Shown one piece after another: positions 56,770-64,000 of a stretch of DNA of 64,000 bases. The notes below the pieces were generated by a model, which worked only from the letters and a program-made list of their open reading frames with translations, had not been told where the DNA came from and did no database searches. How positions within the stretch are numbered: position 1 is the first letter of the stretch; each line of letters starts with the position of its first letter. The DNA comes from Prorocentrum cordatum (lineage: Eukaryota; Sar; Dinophyceae; Prorocentrales; Prorocentraceae). Position numbers and translations under genes: made by a program. The stretch covers positions 24,167 to 88,166 of the forward strand of contig CAUYUJ010020669.1 of assembly GCA_963575745.1 (NCBI GenBank), given 5' to 3'.

Positions 56770-57655
56770 GAGATAACTTCTCCCTGTCGGCCAGGCATTT
56801 CGCCTGATACGTTTTCACCATGTATGACTCTGCTGCTCACCGCTTCACGGATGGCGGGCAGGTTGTTTTCAAAATATGGCCATCGCGTTAGCGGCGTGCA
56901 CATTCGTTTGCAGAAATGCAAGAGTTTCACGGATTGAGGGCGGGTGGTTTTCAAAATGTGGCTCTCGCCTCAACGCTGCGCACAATCGTTTGCAAACAAT
57001 TGCAAGAGCTTCACGGGTTGAGGGTGGGTGGTTTTCAACATAAGGCTCTCGCTCTCGTGCCGCACACATCCGTTTGTAAAACCTTGCAAGAGTTTCACGG
57101 ATTGGAGGCGGCTTGATTTCAAAATGATGTTCTCGCCTTAGCGCCGTGCGCATTCGTTCTGACACCTTGCAAGAATGTCACGGATTTAAAGCGGGTTGGT
57201 TTCAGCATGTGGCTCTAGCCGTAGCACCGCGCACTGTCGATCTGATAAATTGCCAGAGCTTCACGGATTGAGGGCAGTAACTGTTCAAACTGTGGCTCTC
57301 GCCTGAGCGCCGCGCACATGCGCTTTTAATTTTGTAGCGGTGTTACCGGTTCTCATGGCTGACGTGCCAGGAATGGGGTTGTGGAACAATTCAGGGCTGT
57401 CAGGGCGCAACAGTTACGTTCATTCACAGGCGTCCTGGAGCGATCCAGGGCCGCCCAAGGCGACACAGTCATGTTGAATGACGGCGTTGAAGTCCTGGGA
57501 ATGCTGCTTTGGCACGTTTTGAAAAGTGTTCACACGGTTGCCCCTCCATGGCGCAATTCCCTCAATGGAGATGACCCCTCGTAGGGGCCTATGAAGAGGG
57601 ATCGTGGAGGGAGGGTGTATTTCAACATCGTGGAGGATTCTTGGGTTCACACTGG
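56770..57655 (+). repeat. Composite repeat, copy C
   Basis: After a CTC/CAT-rich run come GGCATTTCGCCTGATACG and six or seven units of about 70 bp (TTCACGG(A/G)TTGAGGG, then TGGCTCTCGCC, then CGCCGCGCACA), 56840-57330. A roughly 320-bp block follows, ending TTGGGTTCACACTGGTCC, then CTC again. Confidence 0.75.
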
Positions 57656-58195
57656 TCCTCCTCCTCCTCCTCATCCTCTTCGTCCTCTTCATCGTCACCG
57701 TCCCGCCTCCTCTTCATTCCACTCTTCCTCCCCCCCCTCGTCATCAGACACATCTTCATACTCATCACCGACATTATCAAGGTCATCAAGGTCGTCAGCA
57801 TCACCACCACCACCATCATCAGCAGCAACCTTATCAGCATCATAAGCTTTATCAGCATGAGTATCAGCATCAGCATCAGCAACACCATCGACGTCATCAC
57901 CATCATAATCCTCATCCCCACCACCAGCACCAGCAGCATCACCATAAACATGATCATCCGCGTCGTCAGCAGCATCATCAGCATCAGGAGCATCATCAGT
58001 ATCCTCATCATCATCCGCATCGTCATCAACAGCAGCATCCTCATGACCACCGCCAGCAGCATCATCGTCATCATCGTCGGCAGCATCATCAATAGCATCA
58101 TCATCAGCAGCGTCACCATCACCGACAACAACCTCAGCATCCATCCCGCTACCAATAGCAATATCGCCACCATCACCACCATCCTTCACCATACT
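57655..58195. repeat. CTC then CAT/ATC microsatellite
   Basis: Mostly CAT, CAG and CAC trinucleotides between composite copies C and D. All frames are open by repeat composition. Confidence 0.92.
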
Positions 58196-58354
58196 CCTTC
58201 GTCTCCTCCTCCCAATCCTCCCCCCTCACTCGTAATCAGTCGGTGGTCTCCCCCCCTCTCCTCTTCCTCCTACCGTCCCTCCTTCCCTCCCTCCCTCCCT
58301 CGTCTCTCGTCCCTTAACCTGTTTCGCGTCCGCCGCTTCCTCCTACCCCTCCAA

Positions 58355-59322
58355 CTTCTCCTCCTCCTCCTCCTCCTCCTCCTCCTCCTCCCTCCTCATC
58401 CTGTTCCTCCTCCTCTTCCTCATTCATGGCTTTTCCTTTTGAATAACTCCTCCCTTTCGCACCCCGAGGCTGGTCGCAGAGCTTCACGGGTTGAGGGCGG
58501 GTGGTGTTCAAAATGTGGCGCTCGCCTTAGCGCCGCGCACATTCGTTTAACACATATGCCAAACCATCGCGGATTGAGGACGGGTCGTTTTCAAAATGCT
58601 GCTCTCGCATTAGCGCCGCGCACATGTGTTTAAACATTTGCCAGAACCTCACGGGTTGAGGGCGGGTCGTTTTCAACATGTGGCTCTCGCCTTAAAGCCG
58701 CGCACATTCGTTTTAAACAGTTGCAAGGAATTTCACGTATTGAGGGCGGGTCGTTTTCAGCATGTGGCTATCGCATCTGCGCCACGCACATTGTTGCCCA
58801 CAGTTGCAAGGGGTTCACTGCTTGCTGGCGTTCCTTTTCAAACTATGGCTCTCGCCTCAGCGCCGCGCACACTCGCGATTAACAATTACACAAGTTCACG
58901 GGTTCCAGTTGTCAATGAACCAGAAATAACACGGTGGAATGACTCAGGGCTGTGAGAGCACAACAGTTACATACTTTGATTCGCGGTGTTGTAATCCCAG
59001 GAATGGTGTTCTTGCGCTATTCTGGATCGCCAAGACGCAACAGTCAGGTTGATGTTGTGGCGTTGGAATTCCAAATTTTCTGCCTTGGCACGCATCAGGG
59101 TCTCGAAACGACTGTCCCGCAAGGAGGCAGTTCCCTCAGTGGAAATGATCCCTTGTAAGGGCATGTGTAGAGGGAGCTTGGAGGGAGGCTTAATGTCAAC
59201 ATCGTTGACGAGTATTGGGTTTACACTGGCCCTCCTCTTCCGCCTCCTCCTCCTTTTCCTTTTCCTCCTCCTCCTCCTCCTCCTCCTCCTCCTCCTCCTC
59301 CTCCTCCTCCTCCTCTCGGCTC
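58355..59322 (+). repeat. (CTC)n plus composite repeat, copy D
   Basis: CTC (58355-58420), CCTTTTGAATAACTCCTCCC and CACCCCGAGGCTGGTCG, then about six 70-bp units (58480-58880). A block ending TTGGGTTTACACTGGCCC follows, then CTC (59226-59322). The order is identical to copy C and inverted relative to copies A and B. Confidence 0.78.
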
Positions 59323-60329
59323 CTCCTTCAGAAGGACGAGGAAGAGCAGCAGCAGGAGGAGCAGGAGAAGAGAGGAGAAAACGGAGGGCGAAGAGGACAG
59401 GACGTGGGGGATGAGGTGCTGCTGCCGCCCCAGACCCTGATCCGAAGAGGTCCCCAGAAAACCCTGGAGTCCTCCAGAGCCCCCGTGAAAGCAGTAAATA
59501 CATGTGCATACGTTTTGTACATGCGTCTGTAAAACGTCGGACAGCGTGAGGTACAAAGGGAGAGCAGCGCGATCCTCAAAGGGCGAGGGCGAAACTTAGC
59601 ATGAGGAGGGGAGCCAAAGGATGAGAAGCGAAGTGAAGAGGAGGCGGCCGCCCGGTCGGCCACTCCCCCCCCCCTCGGTTCGCCGCCCCCCCCCCCTGCT
59701 CCCAGCTCCGCCGCCCGCCTCCCCCCCTCCCCCCTCGCCCCCTCCCACCCCCCTCGCACCCCACAGGCAGCACACCGCCGGGAAGCCGTGGAGAGATGGA
59801 CGATATACCTTCTGCATTTTGGCCACCCCCATGCGAAGAGGCACAGACTCGAGCGGAGAAACGAGGTTCGCTGTGCTGAAGAAATGAAGACGCGCACGTG
59901 TCCGCCACCCGGCCCTGGGTACGCTGCGGCGTGCTGAGAGATCCAGAGTGCAGGCTGTCTTGCGGGAGGTCTGCGCGCTGTCTTCTGCTCGGGGCCATAC
60001 CCCTGCCCGCGCGCGCGTGTGCACAGCCAGCCCGTATCATAAGGATGCGCGGCAAGGATGCAGGGACCTTGGAGGCACGTTTGAACGAACGTTTCTCGAA
60101 GGAAGCAGGCCAGCGCAAGTCGCTGAGTATGGGCCGAAGGGGCAAGGATGCGAACAGTACACGCCAGTGCAGATACATGTTCTCTACATATTTGTATCTT
60201 CGCTCGGGCGCCGAGCGCGCGAGCGCACTTGCACATAAGCCGAGGACTGCAGTGAAGAAACAGGTCTTCTCCTTTGGGAAGGTTGCCCATCCTTCCAAAT
60301 TGTGCGGGCTGACTGGGCCCCCCCGCCCT

Positions 60330-60720
60330 AACCCAGCGCACCACGCGACCCCGAGACGGCTCCAAGGCGCCCCAGAGCGAGACGACACGATGCCCCCAAG
60401 GCAGGCTCCAGACGGCACACGCACGCCCCGGAGACTACAAGAGATCCCCCCATCGACCCCCATGGGCGCCCAAAGAGCCACCGAAGCCCTGGCGCCCCAC
60501 GAAGCCACAATTGGCGCCCAAAGAGCTCACCCGCAAGGCCCTCAGAGGCTAAAAGCGTGGAAACGCCAGAGATGTCTCTATGGGTCCGATAGGCTTCGGC
60601 TTAAGATTGCCTCGGGAAGACTCCAGAGAGCCTCAAGACGGCCTAGTAGGAATCCCGGGAGCAAACAAGAAGGCCCCCGAATGGCACGAGGACGCCCCAA
60701 GACGGCCCGAAGACGGTTCT
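60330..60720. repeat. Degenerate CCAAGACGGCCC-type repeat
   Basis: GCCCCAAGACGGCCCGAAGA-like units with heavy variation, the same texture as 8640-9190. The region 59330-60330 has C-runs and a segment matching 9617-9655 but no supported gene. Confidence 0.6.
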
Positions 60721-61142
60721 ATCGAGCCACTTCGAGGGAGAGCTGGCAGCAACATCCCGAGGGCGATTCAATGCTGCGCTGGCATGATGACGGGGTTTGC
60801 CGCAGGCAGCCGTATCGCATGAAGGTGTCGCACGCTCGCCTGTACTGTGTCGGGGCGGGCGTGCAAGACAAAGGCGTTCTCGAGCCGGTTAAGCCTTACC
60901 CGTGAGCTGCAATCCAGACCGCACCAGAAGCGACCAGTGGGCGCGCTTGCGCTGTATGCAATTGACGAGCAGGACTGTCATGCTGCGCTGGATGGCAAGG
61001 GCACCAATGAGCTTAAAATTCACAGGAAAGCGCTCGCCGTCTGTACACGCGCAAACACGCCGCTCAAGCAGCGGCCAATGTTATCCTTTAAATTCTGTTC
61101 GGGGAAGTGTTTAATTTCACCAGCGTTGCCGACACGATTCGT

Positions 61143-62084
61143 TCAAGTAGCGGCGAATGTCAGCTTCTTGACCTTGCTCGGGGAGGGATACTTGAGGTCG
61201 CTTGCGAGACCAACATAACTCAGGAGTTTGATGATATACCACGTGATGTCGAACTGCCACCACTTTAGCCCATGGCGGCACGAATTCTCGAAGGCGTGGT
61301 GGTTATTGTGCCAGCCCTCGCCAAAGGCGAAGATTGCGACCAACCAGTTGTTCATCGAATTGTCCGGCGTGTTCCAATCCTTGAAGCCCCAGACGTGGCT
61401 GACGGAATTCACCGCCCAGGTCACGTGCCACACCCAGGCTACCCGCGCGAAGAAGCCCCATAACACGAACGGCAGACCGCCAAGGGCATACAGACCGGCA
61501 ATCGGCAGCACGATCGCGTGCAAAACGTAGTACCTCTGCAAGTGGCGATAGAACCATTGTTTGGAAAGGTCCAAACAGTTCGACTTGTTGGCACGCATCC
61601 ACGTGCCTTCTACGTCCAACAGCCACCCCATGTGGGACCACCAGAAGCCGTCCAGCGGCGAGTGAACGTCGTTCTCCTGCTCCGTGGACCCGTGGTGGTG
61701 CCGGTGCGAGGACACCCAATTGATCGGGTGGCTTTGGAGCGCCAGTGCGCCGCAGTAGGCGAAAGCGTACTCCAGCAGCTTGGGCGTGGTGAAGGAACGG
61801 TGGGCCAGCTGCCGGTGGTAGGACAAGGTGATGCCCAACGCGGTCACCATATACCCAGCCAGGAAGACGAGGAACGCGTCCCTGGTGAGGTGGAACGGAG
61901 CCGCGACGGCACCGAGGTGCACCGCACCGATGAAGATCGCGTAGCCGACATCCTTCTTCTTCCACGGTCTCGCGAAGTAGGTGCGGGGGTTGTAGGTGTA
62001 GTCCCAGAAGTGGCGGAAGCGAAGGCTGAAGAGCCGTTGGGCGATCTGGCCCCCTCGAACCCTCTTCGACCCCTTGGCCGGCAT
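61143..62084 (-). CDS. Acyl delta-9-type fatty acid desaturase
   Basis: A membrane di-iron desaturase that should introduce a double bond (probably delta-9) into acyl lipids or acyl-CoA. Counting from ATG 62084 (MPAKGSK) there are 313 residues. Hydrophobic pairs lie near residues 47-66 and 71-88. The iron-binding boxes are HRQLAH (90-95), HRHHH (127-131) and HNNHH (259-263, in GEGWHNNHHAF). A second hydrophobic region covers 186-228, with VNSVSHVWG. SHPINWVSSHRHHHGSTEQE and HSPLDGFWWSHMGW are typical of the plant/cyanobacterial-like delta-9 acyl-lipid group. The exon is uninterrupted. The start is uncertain: the frame is open upstream to 62537 but loses family character before about FRHFWDYTYNP, and an acceptor TTCAG at 62026 is possible. 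So a 5' exon with a targeting peptide may be missing. Confidence 0.92.
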   Translation of the reverse strand: MPAKGSKRVRGGQIAQRLFSLRFRHFWDYTYNPRTYFARPWKKKDVGYAIFIGAVHLGAVAAPFHLTRDAFLVFLAGYMVTALGITLSYHRQLAHRSFTTPKLLEYAFAYCGALALQSHPINWVSSHRHHHGSTEQENDVHSPLDGFWWSHMGWLLDVEGTWMRANKSNCLDLSKQWFYRHLQRYYVLHAIVLPIAGLYALGGLPFVLWGFFARVAWVWHVTWAVNSVSHVWGFKDWNTPDNSMNNWLVAIFAFGEGWHNNHHAFENSCRHGLKWWQFDITWYIIKLLSYVGLASDLKYPSPSKVKKLTFAAT

Positions 62085-62673
62085 GAAAAAAGGGGGGTCC
62101 CGGAGGAAGCGGGTCTCGGACCCCTGGGCTATCCCCAGGACGGGCGTGTTATCCCGCGTCGTTTCTGCTGACGGCCACAGCCTGGGGACGAAGGGCCCAA
62201 GGAGGCCGAGAACGGCGAAAACCTCAGGACCCCCCTTCGTCACTCCCAGGCATCCGACGACGTGCTTTCTACAATCCGCGGGCCCCAGAAGTCTCGACCC
62301 CATGCCCCCGGGGCTTATCGGCGGCGCGCAGAAAGAGGCTGGGGGAGGGGGGGGGCGTCTTAGAAGGAGGCTGCTTCTTAGAGGGCGCCGGCCGTACACG
62401 TACAGAGAGAGAGCCCGCGCCTTCCAAGCAGCAGGGGTGCTTCTCAGAAGCCCCCCCCCCCTACCCCCCTTCTGCGCGTGGCCGAGCTTCTCTGTGCCCA
62501 GGGCCCAGTTCTGATGGGCACCAGAACCCGACAACAATCACCCCCAGAGCCGAAAGGGGGGAAACCTATGGCGCGTTCCGACGTAAAAGTTCGAGGCGAA
62601 TCCAGTCGTCGAGGCGAGGGCCTCCAAAGAGGCCCGAAAGGGCGAAACGGAGGCGAGGGCGGCAGCAACTGTA

Positions 62674-62850
62674 CAGTCGGGGCGTTGTTCTAAGGAACCC
62701 TAAATAAGGAACGAGGCCCCTTTTTTTCCATAAGTTAAACTTCGATTTCCGTTCGAAAACATAAGGAAAACCTGAGGCAAGCTGCGAAACACTTAAGGAA
62801 CGCGGAGCCCCTCCCCAACGAAAAGGGTTCCTTCTTCAGGGCCCCGACTG
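62674..62850. mobile_element. TA-flanked TIR element, family 5, copy 2 (intact)
   Basis: 177 bp from CAGTCGGGGCGTTG to AGGGCCCCGACTG, with TA on both sides (62672-62673 and 62851-62852). AAGGAACCC lies about 20 bp inside each end in inverted orientation. The pattern suggests a Tc1/mariner-like non-autonomous element. It is about 590 bp upstream of the desaturase start. Confidence 0.8.
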
Positions 62851-63494
62851 TATCCTTCCATCGGAAAGAAAAGACAAATCGCCGATTTCGAAAAAAACAG
62901 CTCCTTGGAAGCCTGGGCTTCCTTCACGGCGTTGGACGCCCGAAATGGGTACGGACAAACATGGGCAGAATGCCCAACAGCAAATGTCGTCCAACAGCCA
63001 GCGGTCGCTGCTAGGCAGGCAACTGTGTGCCTCACCTGGACACGTTTCGCGGTGGCACCGACAGTGCGCCCTGTTCAAAGCGAAAAAGAACCTACTGTCG
63101 ATCTTTGCCCCCAGAGGGCTCGAACCCTTTCCACCAGGCCAGCTTTTCGCCCCCGATTCATTGTTGCTGGCCCCAGGTCCCGAAAACGGCCCCAGAAGGC
63201 CGACATCACGTCGCCGGTTGAAACCGCAAATTATCAAAAATAAGCCCTCCCTCGTCCTGGTCGAACCTGTTGAAAACCACAGCGTCCCCCTCCCTGGGAA
63301 GATTGCCGGTTAAAAACATGTCGTCGGAGATCTGGCTTCACTGAGAATCGTTCAACCGATCCCTATCTCCACTAACATGGCCTGGGCCCCCACTGGCCAT
63401 TTACACCCCTAGATGGGGATATAGGTTGTTCCTTTCAGGGATGGTGGGATGATGGGGTCGGGATGGAGACGGGGATGGGGATTGGCATAGTGGG

Positions 63495-63660
63495 GAAATC
63501 AGAAGGTACCGCTAACGCTGCTTTCCAGACCTCTCCTGGGGTGCGTTCTGACCCGAAATTCGAGGCGAACCCAACGGTGGCGACGAGGGCCCCCCCGGAA
63601 AGCGAAAAAGGGGATCGCGGGCGAGGGGTGGCGGTGCGGGCACCTTGTCCTCGTCCGATA
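63495..63660. repeat. Dispersed repeat, family 9, copy
   Basis: AGAAGGTACCGCTAACGCTG, GTGCGTTCTGACC and GGTGGCGACGAGGGC are shared in order with 16493-16655 and 26955-27105. No gene is seen from 62853 to 64000. Confidence 0.6.
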
Positions 63661-64000
63661 TCATATAGGCATCGGTTCAAACGATGCTGCTTCCCGGCGG
63701 CCTTGGGCCGCTGGTCACGCGGCAGGCGGGACGGCGGCACGGCCTCAGGTGGCTCAAAAATGGGGTCCTGAGGGATGTGGTCCCGAGTTCGGGCGCTGGC
63801 AGAACTGAGTTTCGTGGGACCTGGTTTACTGATGTGTACTGGGGGACGCCCCCCCCCGCCCGTTCCACTAGCCAGAAATGCCGTCGCCCGAAAAAACACC
63901 AGCTACGGCAGACCTGGTTTAGTGTTTCTGCAAGCTTCGGGGCTCCCAAGCCCTACTACAAACCTGGTCCCCTACTAACCAGGCCCCCTTCCCGACCAGC

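Noticed and set aside
63105-63150. B-box-like GGTTCGAGCCC on the minus strand with an A-box-like segment
   Set aside because: The two boxes are too close for a tRNA and the stems do not pair.

Overview
The window looks like nuclear DNA of a dinoflagellate. Four things point there. An exact copy of the 22-nt dinoflagellate spliced leader (21976-21997, minus) lies just upstream of an intronless malate dehydrogenase. A secreted coiled-coil protein of a type I recall only from dinoflagellates is split over large introns. Those introns include a GC-AG intron and boundaries with matching short direct repeats. The rest is dominated by microsatellites, minisatellites and short inverted-repeat elements. 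The repeat density would suit a Prorocentrum-like genome, but I cannot fix the genus. There are no bacterial features.

Layout. (1) About 1-17000, minus strand: one very long gene, read right to left. Exons lie at 16994-16899 (signal peptide), 14776-14694, 11898-11076, 5565-5359, 5096-4791 and 312-1, and the gene runs off the left edge. Its introns (about 2.1, 2.8, 5.5, 0.26 and 4.5 kb) hold several small mobile elements, (CTC)n and (ACT)n arrays and an AT-rich island. (2) 17-20.9 kb: repeats only. (3) 20935-21997, minus: a malate dehydrogenase retrocopy headed by a spliced-leader relict and carrying a one-base frameshift. (4) 22-35.9 kb: a TTG array, a 2.7-kb minisatellite with a GCGGCCGC site in nearly every unit, inverted-repeat elements, and a cluster of GGTTTAATC/GATTAAACC palindromes. 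(5) 35.9-37.6 kb, minus: a decayed reverse-transcriptase element that also begins with a diverged spliced-leader relict. (6) 38-53.3 kb: more arrays, an assembly gap (41401-41500), two weak coding remnants, and an inverted repeat spanning about 1.1 kb. (7) 53.4-55.3 kb: a 1.9-kb array of CCTTCC-loop-GGAAGG hairpins. (8) 56.8-59.3 kb: two copies of a composite repeat that also occurs at 17.8 and 34.7 kb. (9) 61143-62084, minus: an acyl delta-9-type fatty acid desaturase with all three histidine boxes.

Only three loci are convincing genes: the coiled-coil gene, the malate dehydrogenase copy and the desaturase. They are not functionally linked. Nearly all other long open frames are translations of trinucleotide repeats or minisatellites. 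The main biological interest is retroposition of trans-spliced mRNA, with two spliced-leader relicts in one window, and a set of short non-autonomous elements, two of which have clean 5-bp target-site duplications.
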